Positions 7,855-16,986 of a DNA stretch of 64,000 bases are shown here, in pieces. A program made the translations under genes and the position numbers. The first letter of the stretch is position 1. The number at the start of each line of letters is the position of its first letter. The DNA is from an uncultured Woeseiaceae bacterium. GTDB taxonomy: Bacteria > Pseudomonadota > Gammaproteobacteria > Steroidobacterales > Woeseiaceae. The notes under the pieces are model-generated. The model made no database searches. It saw only the letters and a list, made by a program, of their open reading frames with translations, and had not been told where the DNA came from. The DNA lies in NCBI GenBank assembly GCA_905480215.1, contig CAJQPL010000026.1, positions 1 to 64,000 on the forward strand. Direction: 5' to 3'.

Positions 7855-8877
7855 ATGCTCTACGAACCAACGACATTGGCCTCGACCACCGCGGTATTAG
7901 AAACCTCACTTCGAGAGGAGTACGGCATAGACCCTGAGCCGATCTTTTCTCAGGCTGGTTTGCCGTTAGCGCCACCGGGATCGCCCCAGCTGCGGTACCC
8001 GCTAGCGAAGATTCGAGAGCTATGGGCCTTGAGCAAAGAAGCTTCTGGCGATGAAGCAATCGGGCTAAAAACTGGTTGGTACGTCAAACCAGCCAATTTG
8101 TACGCCTTCGGCTATTCATGGATGGCGAGCTCTACTTTGTTTGGTGCAATGCAGAGACTTACTCGTTACATTGAGGTGATGTCTACTGCGTCAGTAGACG
8201 TCCGCTTGATCGAGACGGACGATAGCTATGCGCTTTCCTCCGCTTTTCCTGACGAGACGAAGTCGCCACCAAAAGAGGGAATCGATTGCGGTCTGACCGC
8301 TCTTTTAGCTCTTTGCGATATTGTTGCCGAAAAGAAGATACGCCCGATTCGGGCCGAGTTGGTCTGCTCGCCGACGACCCACCCCGAGGCTTATCATGAA
8401 GCGTTGGGCGCACAAATCCGCTTCAATGCCGATGTCGGTGTGCTGCATTTTGATAAGTCCACGTTGCAAGCACCGCTGCCGCACGGCACCCCGGATATCG
8501 CATCGGCGACCGACAAGATCGCCGAGCAATATATTGAAACGCTCGATCCGCACAAGGTTGCGTCAGAAGTCAGGCGCCTGCTCATCGATCTTTTGCCATC
8601 CGGAAAAGCGGATCAGGAGCTTGTCTCCAGCCGCTTGAATCGCAGTACGAGCACGCTGCAACGTCAATTGCAGGGGGAGGGCTTGAGTTATCGAGAGGTG
8701 CTGGAAAGCACTCAACGCGGTCTTGCTGAGACCTATCTGCGCGACAATAAACACACGCTCTCACAAGTTGCATATCTCCTGGGGTTCTCGGAACAAAGCA
8801 ATTTCTCCAGAGCATTCAAGCGCTGGACGTCAATGAGTCCGCGACAGTACCAGGCGTCCCAGCAACAAACGTCCTGA
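7855..8877 (+). CDS. AraC-family transcriptional regulator (Arabinose_bd N-terminus)
   Basis: This 340-aa regulator has the N-terminal ligand domain typical of OruR/ArgR/VirS-like AraC proteins (roughly residues 20-205) and a C-terminal double helix-turn-helix domain (about 235-335). The HTH part shows STSTLQRQLQGEGLSYREV and the second-helix signature SQVAYLLGFSEQSNFSRAFKRW...SPRQY. Members of this subgroup often control lipid, mycolate or amino-acid catabolic operons. It diverges from the operon at 7783-6014 with 71 bp between, holding a repeated operator-like motif, so regulation of that operon and of itself is likely. Confidence 0.87.
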   Translation: MLYEPTTLASTTAVLETSLREEYGIDPEPIFSQAGLPLAPPGSPQLRYPLAKIRELWALSKEASGDEAIGLKTGWYVKPANLYAFGYSWMASSTLFGAMQRLTRYIEVMSTASVDVRLIETDDSYALSSAFPDETKSPPKEGIDCGLTALLALCDIVAEKKIRPIRAELVCSPTTHPEAYHEALGAQIRFNADVGVLHFDKSTLQAPLPHGTPDIASATDKIAEQYIETLDPHKVASEVRRLLIDLLPSGKADQELVSSRLNRSTSTLQRQLQGEGLSYREVLESTQRGLAETYLRDNKHTLSQVAYLLGFSEQSNFSRAFKRWTSMSPRQYQASQQQTS

Positions 8878-8979
8878 CATTCCTGCCGCAGTAGCAGTTA
8901 AGTTACATGCATCGCCAGGAAGTAAAGCAGCGGTAATAAGACTAAGCGAGCAGAGCGATCTTCGCGCGAATATGAAACG

Positions 8980-11900
8980 TCAGAGATTACTTTGATTCGC
9001 GGCAGGCGGAATGTTTGGAAATTGATCGCCAAGTGCTTCTCTGGCATTTTTCGCCGTATCCTCGCATGGCTCGCGCGATCTGGATACTCGATCCCAGGTC
9101 ATTTTCGCCAAGACAGATAGGCCACCGGTTGCCACTGCCGCACCCCCTGATAGAAGAACGCCCTGTTCGTCGACGGCCAACCGTGGCGCTGCCAGCGTAC
9201 CGACGATTTTCAAATACGGGTTGAAAAGTTCTGCGCCACTGATGGAGAGACCCTGTTGCGGCGTAGACTTGATATTCATGTCTATTTCCTCAGTTTTAAA
9301 GTCTACGCTGGACTTCGACGTAAAACGTATCTTGTCGGTACCAAAGAACGAGTTCGGAAAGCTCGATAATTTCCCGTCGACAATTTTTAGCGCGACCACA
9401 ATACACCTGAAATTCGTCGTCGGGTCCGATACATAAAAAGGATTAAGTGCCGAAAGAATTTCGCTCAGCATGTCGCCGTATATTGCGTTCAAGGTCCGGC
9501 TGCTGGTCATCCGTCCGCCACGCGTATCCGCGAAAACGACACCATTCAAGTTGCCTGCAAGTGTCCTGACGTCGACTCCCGTCGACTCAAGATTGATATC
9601 CATATCACCCGTCATCGCAAGATCCACGTTCATTTGTGACATGCCCAGAGCAAAATCTCGCGCCACGAACTCCAGCGATGCTTTTCCAGCACCGCCGGCA
9701 GGGTCGAGCTTCGCCCGTGCTCTGGCCCAACCCGAGCGCGCAGCGAAGCTCGCGTTGCTTACGTCGAGAACACCATCGTTTAACTCAACGGCCAATTCGA
9801 TATTTCGCATGAGCAGGGCGTTGTTGGTTAAGGAGTCGATACTGACGCCAATGCTTGCATTGAGTTTCTTCAGCGAGTCGAATGGAATGAGCATATCCGG
9901 TATCAGGCGCCCATCGTCAAACTCGGGCTCAGGATCATATTCGAACTCGTCCTCCTCGAGCAGCGAGTCAAACGCGATCGATTCGGAATTGATAGCGACC
10001 TCCAGTTTCGGCACATCACCCTTTGTGTATCGTATGAAGCCGCGGACGTCACTTTCTCCGAGCGTCAGATTCAGATCGTCGACGGTAAGTACGTTATCGC
10101 TTCCCGTTACAAGCGCCTCCCACTTAACCCCCTGGTCACGCAGCCCGCGACCATCAATCTGGCCAAATTGGCTCAGACTGGGGATATCGCCTGTAAACGA
10201 AAAATTCGTTGCAGCGCTGCTATTGCCGAGATCGAGCTCACCCTGCGCACTTACGCGAGCGTCAGCGATGCCGATTTCAAGTTTGTCGAATGACAGGATT
10301 TTCTCACGGAGTTCGCCGCGTACGTCAACAAGAAACGGCGCCGCTTGCGCCTCATACCTATTGATGCCACTGATTATGTTTCGTACATCATTGCCGCGTG
10401 ACTGCATATTGAAATTCGCCCACTGTCGCGACATGGGTAAACCGAGCTCAATGTCTAAGGACAAATGGCCTTTTTCGCGTTCTAACTTGATGCCATCAAA
10501 TTTGATCAAGTCGGATTGCACCCCCACTGTTCCGGCAAGCTTGTAAGAACCGGGCTGGACTTTTAAATCGCCTATATCGTCGACCAGTTCTTCGATCGCC
10601 GGCCCGCTTAACTCGAAAGTGACGTTGGACCCGGCAAGTCCGGAAACAGGAGCAAGCAATCCGCTGAGGTCCAGCTTTGAGCTACCGATCATCGCCGTAA
10701 CATCGACGAAACGGTAGCCACTTTTGGATACCTGCAGATTGCCACCGACGTCAAAGGGTTGGTTTGGAATTCTCTCCGAGAGACCAAAATCGCCAACGGC
10801 TGCTGCGAGATTCGGACCGGCCAAATCAAAGGATAGCTCACTGCCCAAAATACCGTCGCGCAGAGCGACCAGACCGTCGACAGCAAGAGAGACGTCATCA
10901 ACCCTTAACATCAGGGGTTCTGTAGTCCGAATTCCCGCGTCTTCGCGTGTCGCACTGAGCGCTAAACTCAGTGGCCGGTCTGGAAGATCATTGACGCCGT
11001 AGGCATTGCCAAGCTGTGCGAGGCTGTCGCTAGTCAACTGAAGTTCGAATGTGCTGCCTAAATACTTAGGTGATTCGCCCAATACGCCGCTCCCGGAAAT
11101 GCGGCCCAATGACGTTTCAGCTTGTAGCGCGAGAATTTCCTGGCCTGTAGCTCCCGCCTGTAGCTCAAAGCCAATGGAGAACGCTCCTGTTGCCGCGCCT
11201 GGCAGGCCTGTAATAAAACGAAATCTCTCAAGATCCGGACCATTTATCTGAAACACGATGCTGGCATCGTCGACCTTCGGGAAATCTGGAAGGCGTGCAG
11301 AGATATCGAACTCCGCCTCTGCGAAAACCATCCGGCCTCGATTTACGACCAACACAGGGCCCTGCTTCGTGGCATCGATATCTATCATGAACGGCGCCTC
11401 CCGTACCTGATCGACGCCGGCCAGACGCAGTATTCGCCCCAGGTCCGGACCCGAAGCCAGTAGATCAAGATCTACCTGCTCAAAATCCTGCAGATTGGAA
11501 AACTCGCCCGCCGCATTAATTTCGGTTTCGCCAATGTTGCCGTTTACATCCAGAATGAGCGGACCATTGTCCTGCGGGGTTAGTGACCCGGACAGTTCGA
11601 CGCTTCCTCTTGTGCCTACAGTGAATCCGAGTGCTTTGGCGAGGTCGGAAATATCTGGACTGCTTGCAGAAAGTCGAAATGATGGTCGAAATGGGCGGCT
11701 AATATTATCGATCAGACCGCTGCCCTGAACTTCGAGCGTATCGAGTTGGCCCTGCAAATCAAACTGAATATCCTCCCCTGTTAGCAGGGCCGCCCAGGTA
11801 CCCACTTCGCCTTCCAGATTGAGCGTGCGATTACCAAGCTCTGCCTGCAGGAAGAGCTGCAAAAACCCGTCATCTCGACGTCGCTGGTCCAGCTGCTCAA

Positions 11901-12426
11901 CATGCAAGTCGAGCGGTATATCGGTCCTTGGAGATTCGAAAACGATGTGCAAGTCATCAATATCGATGAAATCGAATAATATCTCAAAGCCGGAGGAGGG
12001 CTCATCTTCCGCGACTGTTTCTGTCGGTCCCTCCAGAGGCAAAGTCCAGTTGGCCTCGTTGTCTTCGCGTTGCACCAGGCGAATCTCAGCATAATCAACA
12101 TCAATAAGTTCGACCAGAATCGGCCCGCTAATAAGTGACCAAAGATCAACACGTATTTCTGCGCGGCCGACTTCGACCATATAGGGAGCGTCGCCCCACT
12201 CTGCATTTTGAAATTGAACGTCTTCTGCGATAACAATGGCGTGTCCGCTGAGCTCGACACTAAACTCCCCGTTGATAACGAACTCGCGGCCAGTTTTATC
12301 GCTGACCCAGTTTTCGAGTTGAGGTTTGAAAATACCCAGATCGACGGTCCACAACCAGGTCAGCGCGAACGCCAACAATGCGGCCAGCGTGATGCCAGAC
12401 CAAATGGCTATTCTCTTAAGTTTCAT
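8980..12426 (-). CDS. AsmA-family protein, very large
   Basis: This 1148-aa protein starts with a short cytoplasmic tail and one membrane anchor (about residues 5-27), followed by KPQLENWVSDKTGREFVINGEF, a typical AsmA N-terminal signature. The rest is a long beta-rich periplasmic region, with the C-terminal AsmA_2-like block around TRGGRMTSSRTLNAIYGDML and PYLKIVGTLAAPRLAVD. AsmA/TamB/YhdP proteins form hydrophobic grooves that bridge the periplasm and move phospholipids to the outer membrane. It is a single transcription unit in this window. Which paralogue group it belongs to cannot be decided by eye. Confidence 0.85.
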   Translation of the reverse strand: MKLKRIAIWSGITLAALLAFALTWLWTVDLGIFKPQLENWVSDKTGREFVINGEFSVELSGHAIVIAEDVQFQNAEWGDAPYMVEVGRAEIRVDLWSLISGPILVELIDVDYAEIRLVQREDNEANWTLPLEGPTETVAEDEPSSGFEILFDFIDIDDLHIVFESPRTDIPLDLHVEQLDQRRRDDGFLQLFLQAELGNRTLNLEGEVGTWAALLTGEDIQFDLQGQLDTLEVQGSGLIDNISRPFRPSFRLSASSPDISDLAKALGFTVGTRGSVELSGSLTPQDNGPLILDVNGNIGETEINAAGEFSNLQDFEQVDLDLLASGPDLGRILRLAGVDQVREAPFMIDIDATKQGPVLVVNRGRMVFAEAEFDISARLPDFPKVDDASIVFQINGPDLERFRFITGLPGAATGAFSIGFELQAGATGQEILALQAETSLGRISGSGVLGESPKYLGSTFELQLTSDSLAQLGNAYGVNDLPDRPLSLALSATREDAGIRTTEPLMLRVDDVSLAVDGLVALRDGILGSELSFDLAGPNLAAAVGDFGLSERIPNQPFDVGGNLQVSKSGYRFVDVTAMIGSSKLDLSGLLAPVSGLAGSNVTFELSGPAIEELVDDIGDLKVQPGSYKLAGTVGVQSDLIKFDGIKLEREKGHLSLDIELGLPMSRQWANFNMQSRGNDVRNIISGINRYEAQAAPFLVDVRGELREKILSFDKLEIGIADARVSAQGELDLGNSSAATNFSFTGDIPSLSQFGQIDGRGLRDQGVKWEALVTGSDNVLTVDDLNLTLGESDVRGFIRYTKGDVPKLEVAINSESIAFDSLLEEDEFEYDPEPEFDDGRLIPDMLIPFDSLKKLNASIGVSIDSLTNNALLMRNIELAVELNDGVLDVSNASFAARSGWARARAKLDPAGGAGKASLEFVARDFALGMSQMNVDLAMTGDMDINLESTGVDVRTLAGNLNGVVFADTRGGRMTSSRTLNAIYGDMLSEILSALNPFYVSDPTTNFRCIVVALKIVDGKLSSFPNSFFGTDKIRFTSKSSVDFKTEEIDMNIKSTPQQGLSISGAELFNPYLKIVGTLAAPRLAVDEQGVLLSGGAAVATGGLSVLAKMTWDRVSRSREPCEDTAKNAREALGDQFPNIPPAANQSNL

Positions 12427-12651
12427 GAGCCTGTCTTCCTGGGTGGCAAGCGGCTGCAGTTACGATGACCGTATTGCGATTAGAGCCTGAGTGCGCCATT
12501 TTTATCGTTCTTATTTAGGAGTCGGTCAAGTATTCAACATTGGCGGGTACCGGCGCAACTAGCAACAACAATCGTTGACGCGCAGTCATTGCGCGGGCCC
12601 GCTGCCGCGAGTTAATGTAGCCGTATATGGTGGACCGGCAATTTCGCGTTT

Positions 12652-13518
12652 ATGACGATCGATATTGAAAGTTTAACTGGCAGAGGTGCTGTCACGAGCC
12701 GGCGAGTCTATACGCGTCGCGATGCCAGCCTGTACGCACAAAGTATCGGTTTCGGTAGCGACCCCCTCGATGAGCTGGAACTCGACTTTGTAAGCGATCG
12801 GCCAACATTCAAGTCAGTACCAACTATGGCTTCTATATTCGCTGACGTTATTCTCGAGCTCACCCACGCCTGTCAGTTGCAGCACCCGGAACTGGCTTTG
12901 CATGGTGAACAGAAACTGGAAATATTTTCGCCGTTGCCGGACATGGCCGAATTGGAAATTCAAGGGTCTATTGCTGCGGTCTACGACCGTGGTCCGCAGC
13001 GTGGTGCGGAAATTCACATGGCGGCAGAAGCCAGGTTACAAGGCGAGTCCGCGCTACTTTATCGGGCGACCTACGTCACCATTGCCCGCGGAGATGGTGG
13101 GTTCGGCGGCGACGAGCCCGATCGAAGCGTCGACAACAAGCGGATTCCGGCGCGCGCGCCAGACAAAGTATGGGAATTTCCAATCAGTCGTAACCAGGCA
13201 TTGCTTTACAGTCTGAACGGCGACCCGAACCCGATTCACACGCAACCTCGTATTGCTAAACGCGCGGGTTTTGAGAAACCTATCATGCACGGTCTTGGCA
13301 CCTATGGGATGGCGTGTCGAGCGGTCCTCATGACCTACTGTGATGGCGATCCGTCAGTCATGAAGAGTTTTGACGTGCGTTTCTCTGCGCCGGTGATTCC
13401 GGGTGACACGCTGCTTGTAGACATGTGGCGATTAGACGACGGCGTGGCGTTTCAGGGCAGGATTCCGGATCGAGATGTTGTGGTGCTGAAAAACGGTTTC
13501 AGCCGCATAGATAAATAA
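12652..13518 (+). CDS. MaoC-like (R)-specific enoyl-CoA hydratase
   Basis: This 288-aa double hot-dog protein is of the eukaryotic-multifunctional-enzyme/MaoC type. The second half holds the hydratase signature YSLNGDPNPIHTQPRIAKRAGF followed by PIMHGLGTYGMA, with the catalytic Asp and His present. It hydrates trans-2-enoyl-CoA to (R)-3-hydroxyacyl-CoA in branched-chain, bile-acid or sterol side-chain degradation. It converges with the crotonase gene 28 bp away and lies close to a P450, which fits breakdown of a branched or cyclic lipid. The exact substrate is unknown. Confidence 0.83.
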   Translation: MTIDIESLTGRGAVTSRRVYTRRDASLYAQSIGFGSDPLDELELDFVSDRPTFKSVPTMASIFADVILELTHACQLQHPELALHGEQKLEIFSPLPDMAELEIQGSIAAVYDRGPQRGAEIHMAAEARLQGESALLYRATYVTIARGDGGFGGDEPDRSVDNKRIPARAPDKVWEFPISRNQALLYSLNGDPNPIHTQPRIAKRAGFEKPIMHGLGTYGMACRAVLMTYCDGDPSVMKSFDVRFSAPVIPGDTLLVDMWRLDDGVAFQGRIPDRDVVVLKNGFSRIDK

Positions 13519-13546
13519 CTCAACAAACCGAAAAAAGCCTTACGTT

Positions 13547-14353
13547 TTAACGGCCGCGAAAAACTGGCTTGCGTTTTTCCATGAAGGCCCTGGGGCCCTC
13601 AATAGCATCCTGTGAATCAATCACGCTTTTCGCCAATGCCGCCTCCGTGTCCAAAGCCTGCGCTTCGGTTTGTCCGACACAATCTCGTGCCGAGCGACGG
13701 ATGGCACTCACTGCCAGTGGTCCGTTGTCGGCGATTTTTCGCGCGATGCCGAGTGCCGTCGGCATTAGTGCGCTGGCGTCGACCACATGATTAACGAAGC
13801 CCAGGGCATGCGCTCTTTGCGCTGTGATGAGATCACCGGTGAGCAGCAGTTCCATTGCGATGGCGTGGGGAATTTGCCGCGGCAAGCGAACGGTGGATGC
13901 ACCGGCCGGAAACAAACCCCATTTGACTTCTTGAAGACCAAATTTGGCATCGGGCACGGTGACACGGATGTCGCAACCGAAAACCAGCTCCATACCGCCG
14001 GCGATGGCATGGCCGTTGATGGCGGCGATCACCGGCTTGACAGTGTCGCGGTTGATTAGAAACAGACCGTCGTCTGATGCCAGGATCTGCAACAAGCGCT
14101 CGTCCCACTCGTCTTCGACTTGTCGGGCGCCGGTCACCAGGGGTGCCGTTAGAGCAAGGTCGGCCCCGGAGCAGAAGGCCTTGTCGCCGGTAGCCGTTAG
14201 GATGGCGACCCGAATCGCTGCGGAATCTCGCACCTCTTGCCAGGCATCGTGAAGTCGCACCATCACTTCGGGGCTCATGGCGTTACGGGCTTTAGGCCGA
14301 TTGATTGTTAACCGGGCAATATGCTCTTCAACTTCAAATTCGACGACAGCCAT
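13547..14353 (-). CDS. Enoyl-CoA hydratase/isomerase (crotonase family)
   Basis: This 268-aa crotonase has the CoA-binding start LTINRPKARNAM, the oxyanion-hole segment FCSGADL and the second loop NGHAIAGGMEL. Both hydratase glutamates appear to be kept: one in LQEVKWGLFPAG and one in AIAMELLLTGD, so a true hydratase is plausible. It is the last gene of a minus operon with the SnoaL-like gene and P450 (42-bp gap from the P450 stop), which suggests beta-oxidation of a hydroxylated substrate. Confidence 0.85.
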   Translation of the reverse strand: MAVVEFEVEEHIARLTINRPKARNAMSPEVMVRLHDAWQEVRDSAAIRVAILTATGDKAFCSGADLALTAPLVTGARQVEDEWDERLLQILASDDGLFLINRDTVKPVIAAINGHAIAGGMELVFGCDIRVTVPDAKFGLQEVKWGLFPAGASTVRLPRQIPHAIAMELLLTGDLITAQRAHALGFVNHVVDASALMPTALGIARKIADNGPLAVSAIRRSARDCVGQTEAQALDTEAALAKSVIDSQDAIEGPRAFMEKRKPVFRGR

Positions 14354-14395
14354 CGGAACTCCTGTTTCAATAAGTTCGTTTAAAGATAGGGAATG

Positions 14396-15658
14396 CTACC
14401 TGCGGGCTACATCAAACTGGATCGGCAGCCGTTCGAGTCCGTGCGTTACGGCGCCGCCTCTGCGTTTGAGGTCGGCAAGGCTGAGACCGTCGGCTAATCT
14501 GATGTTATGCAGGCGCTCAAGAAGTAGACAATAACTCTCGGTAAGCTCCTGACGGGCAATCACCGCGCCCGCACAGGCATGAATCCCATAACCGAAAGAC
14601 TGGTGCTTGCGTATGCCAGCACGATCGATATCGAATTGGTCTGCATTTTCGAAGGCTACCGGGTCGCGATTCGCAGCGCCCCAACACAATAATATCTGTG
14701 CGCCCTTCGACATCTTGTGCCCATGAAACTCGATGTCTTCGGCGACACTCCTGAAATTATTCTGAACGGCGGATTCGTAGCGCAGGCTCTCTTCCGCAAA
14801 ATTGGCGATGAGCTTGCGATCGCCGCGTATGCGCTCCGCGATCTTGGGTCGTTCAATTAGTCTGAGCATACCCAGCGACAAGGCACTCACCGCCGTGTCG
14901 TTCCCGGCGATGATTAACGCCTCACACATGCCGAGCACCTCGCGCAGACTTAGCGGTTCATCTCCGTTCTCCTGATCGATGGTAGCCGCCGCGAAGTCCG
15001 TCAGTATGTCGTCCCGCGGATTGGCAACCCGGTCCTTGAGTGCTGCAACGAGATAGTGCTGCAATTCCGCGATATTTTTCATGCACTCGAGCATTTCGTC
15101 TTCGCTCAATGGTTGCTCGAGCTGCAGCACCCAGGCGTTCGCCCAGCGCCGAAACTGCGCGATGTCGTTTCTGTCTACGCCGAGCATTTCTGCGATGACC
15201 AGGATGGCGAGTCGCCATGCATAATCCATGACAAATTCGCACTCTTTCTCATCTACGATGTTGTCGATCAATTCTGCAGCGATTTCCACGATGCGTGGGC
15301 GTAATTGGTGGGCGCGTTTTTCTCTCAGAACCCGAGCAAAAACGTTCCTGTATACCGTATGCAGAGGCGGATCGGCGGTGATGATTTGCGGCGAGAAACC
15401 GTAGCCGTGTTCTTTTAGATAAGCGACCGCTTTTGGGTAGAAATTCAGGTTTCGGCCCGCCGGGCGACTTGAAAAAAGCTCCGGCTGCTTTGTGATTTCG
15501 CGAATGACGTCGAAGTCCAGCACCATATAGGTTTCTCGATGCGGATTTTCGATACGAACGATCGGTCCGGACTGACGAACACAATCATAGAAATCATAAG
15601 GATTGGTGAGCGTGTGCTCCTCGAAAAAGACGAACCCTTCTTGCGCCTCCGGATGCAT
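14396..15658 (-). CDS. Cytochrome P450
   Basis: This 420-aa soluble bacterial P450 has the oxygen-binding I-helix motif AGNDTAVSAL, the K-helix E-x-x-R in EESLRYE and the haem-thiolate loop FGYGIHACAGAVIA with the axial cysteine. Length is normal for class I P450s, which need a ferredoxin and reductase; none is encoded next to it. The overall pattern resembles the CYP123/CYP125-like terpene, fatty acid or steroid hydroxylases, but I would not assign a subfamily. Its ATG directly abuts the TGA of the upstream SnoaL-like gene, implying co-translation. Confidence 0.9.
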   Translation of the reverse strand: MHPEAQEGFVFFEEHTLTNPYDFYDCVRQSGPIVRIENPHRETYMVLDFDVIREITKQPELFSSRPAGRNLNFYPKAVAYLKEHGYGFSPQIITADPPLHTVYRNVFARVLREKRAHQLRPRIVEIAAELIDNIVDEKECEFVMDYAWRLAILVIAEMLGVDRNDIAQFRRWANAWVLQLEQPLSEDEMLECMKNIAELQHYLVAALKDRVANPRDDILTDFAAATIDQENGDEPLSLREVLGMCEALIIAGNDTAVSALSLGMLRLIERPKIAERIRGDRKLIANFAEESLRYESAVQNNFRSVAEDIEFHGHKMSKGAQILLCWGAANRDPVAFENADQFDIDRAGIRKHQSFGYGIHACAGAVIARQELTESYCLLLERLHNIRLADGLSLADLKRRGGAVTHGLERLPIQFDVARR

Positions 15659-16051
15659 TCAGGGTCCCGACTTCTGCCCTTGCTTCAGCGCCGCGCGCAT
15701 AGCGACGGAGTCGAATACCTCCAGCCAATAGGTGATTAGCCCATTCTCAATGTCGATCATCGAGGTGATAGGCACTTCAATACTGTCGTCAGCGCCATGA
15801 CGAGTCATGCTCGCGACGTAATGCACGGCACCGTGTTGATCGTCACCGACAACCTTCTCGATGCGATAGTCGCAACTGGACCAGAACTTTTTCGTGTCAT
15901 CGACATGTTTGCTGACATCGTCTGCCGTTGTGTCAGTTCCGAATGGATGGGTACAAATGAATTGGGGCGCAAACGCATCTGCGTACGCGTCGCGATCGAA
16001 AGCTTTCCACGCATCGAGGGCGCGTTGCAGTGCTTTTTGAACTTCAGTCAA
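15659..16051 (-). CDS. SnoaL-like / NTF2-fold protein
   Basis: This 130-aa protein has the NTF2-like pattern of the SnoaL family: an N-terminal helix with LDAWKAFDRDAYADAFAPQFICTHPFG, a central strand region, and PITSMIDIENGLITYWLEVFD near the end. The fold is used for ketosteroid isomerases, polyketide cyclases and small hydrolases, so activity cannot be read from sequence. It is the promoter-proximal gene of the SnoaL-P450-crotonase operon and probably acts on the same small molecule as the P450. Confidence 0.72.
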   Translation of the reverse strand: MTEVQKALQRALDAWKAFDRDAYADAFAPQFICTHPFGTDTTADDVSKHVDDTKKFWSSCDYRIEKVVGDDQHGAVHYVASMTRHGADDSIEVPITSMIDIENGLITYWLEVFDSVAMRAALKQGQKSGP

Positions 16052-16067
16052 TTATTAGCCTCCTGAT

Positions 16068-16130
16068 TCGCAATCACGATCGCAACCACAGTCGCAATCA
16101 CACTCACAATCGCAATCGCAATCGCGTTTT
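16068..16130. repeat. Imperfect hexamer tandem repeat (CGCAAT-like)
   Basis: The intergenic stretch holds about nine to ten imperfect copies of a six-base unit close to CGCAAT (variants CGCAAC, CACAAT, CACGAT). It lies between the SnoaL-like gene start (16051) and the VOC gene (16233), so it is upstream of both divergent genes. It could be a simple-sequence tract with copy-number variation; no protein is encoded there. Confidence 0.7.
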
Positions 16131-16232
16131 CCAACTGTACTGCAGATCGGGAAAGGTGTCAGGCGATTCCCAATAACCCCAATGTGGTTCACTATTGATA
16201 CTTACCTGCTTCGATTTTGAGGATATACGCAT

Positions 16233-16724
16233 ATGACAGCAATCAGCCCTATGGTGCGCAGTGCCCTGATGGTTGCCGACCTGGACCGTTCCACGCAGTT
16301 CTACCGCGAGGTTCTGGGTCTGGATGAAACCTGGTATGCCGGCGAGCTCAGTAACGGCAATGCCCATCAACTGCTGGGTATGCCGGCCGGCAGCCTGACA
16401 CGCGCCTGCATTCTCAAAGCCCCTGGCCCGGCTTGGGGCATGATTGGCCTGTTCGAAATCAGCCAGCCGACGCCGACGCCGGTAAGCTTGGATAGCCAGC
16501 GTATTAACCTCGGCGAAACCTGCCTGGTTTTCTATCACACGGATCTCGACAGTGTGCAGGCGTTGCTCGAAGAACAGAAACTCCCGGTCCTGTGCCCGCC
16601 GTTAATGCTGGTCGTTGACGACCAGTCGCGGCAGCGAGAAATGAGCTTTCGCGATCCCGACGGTGTGCTGATCAATCTAATTGAATGGGATCAGGATGAT
16701 GAGCTGCGGCCTGAACAAAAGTGA
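16233..16724 (+). CDS. VOC superfamily protein (glyoxalase/dioxygenase fold)
   Basis: This 163-aa protein is a vicinal-oxygen-chelate fold member. The first beta-alpha-beta unit reads SALMVADLDRSTQFYREVLGL, and the last unit has FRDPDGVLINLIEW, the usual site of a metal glutamate or its neighbours. The family covers glyoxalase I, extradiol dioxygenases, epimerases and antibiotic-binding proteins, and the sequence does not decide among them. It is transcribed divergently from the SnoaL/P450 operon. Confidence 0.82.
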   Translation: MTAISPMVRSALMVADLDRSTQFYREVLGLDETWYAGELSNGNAHQLLGMPAGSLTRACILKAPGPAWGMIGLFEISQPTPTPVSLDSQRINLGETCLVFYHTDLDSVQALLEEQKLPVLCPPLMLVVDDQSRQREMSFRDPDGVLINLIEWDQDDELRPEQK

Positions 16725-16852
16725 ATACGGTCATGAATCGCCTGCGAATTGCCTCAGGTCACTTCGAAATCGAATCAAACAATCCGCAGTGAGCTAGCGT
16801 AGAATGTTCTTAACAAGGTCTGCGAATTCGATCTCACACTGGGACAAATGTC

Positions 16853-16969
16853 ATGGGTAAAGAACGAAAGAGCAACAAAGAAACAAAGAAGTTGCCGGGT
16901 ATGACGGCAAAAGAGAAGAAGGCTGCAAAGAAAGCCAAGAAAAACGAAAAAGGCCGCATAGGCGAGTAA
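16853..16969 (+). CDS. 38-aa lysine-rich mini-protein
   Basis: This frame is too short for the ORF track. It encodes MGKERKSNKETKKLPGMTAK followed by a run of Lys/Ala and ends GRIGE. About two fifths of residues are lysine, and the start resembles a family of short basic proteins seen in other proteobacteria (KERKSNKE-KK pattern). Such peptides probably bind nucleic acid or ribosomes, but I know of no proven role. There is no strong ribosome binding site. The next reading frame is a SulP STAS fragment 17 bp on. Confidence 0.5.
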   Translation: MGKERKSNKETKKLPGMTAKEKKAAKKAKKNEKGRIGE

Positions 16970-16986
16970 TCCTCATTTATGTCGAA

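Noticed and set aside
9470-10546. 358-aa plus-strand frame inside the AsmA gene
   Set aside because: It is the antisense shadow of the AsmA-like gene; Ser/Pro-rich, no family motif.
16068-16130. CGCAAT repeat as a CRISPR array
   Set aside because: The units are 6 bp with no spacers, so it is a simple repeat.
16104-16538. 144-aa minus-strand frame
   Set aside because: It overlaps the VOC gene in antisense and includes the simple repeat tract.
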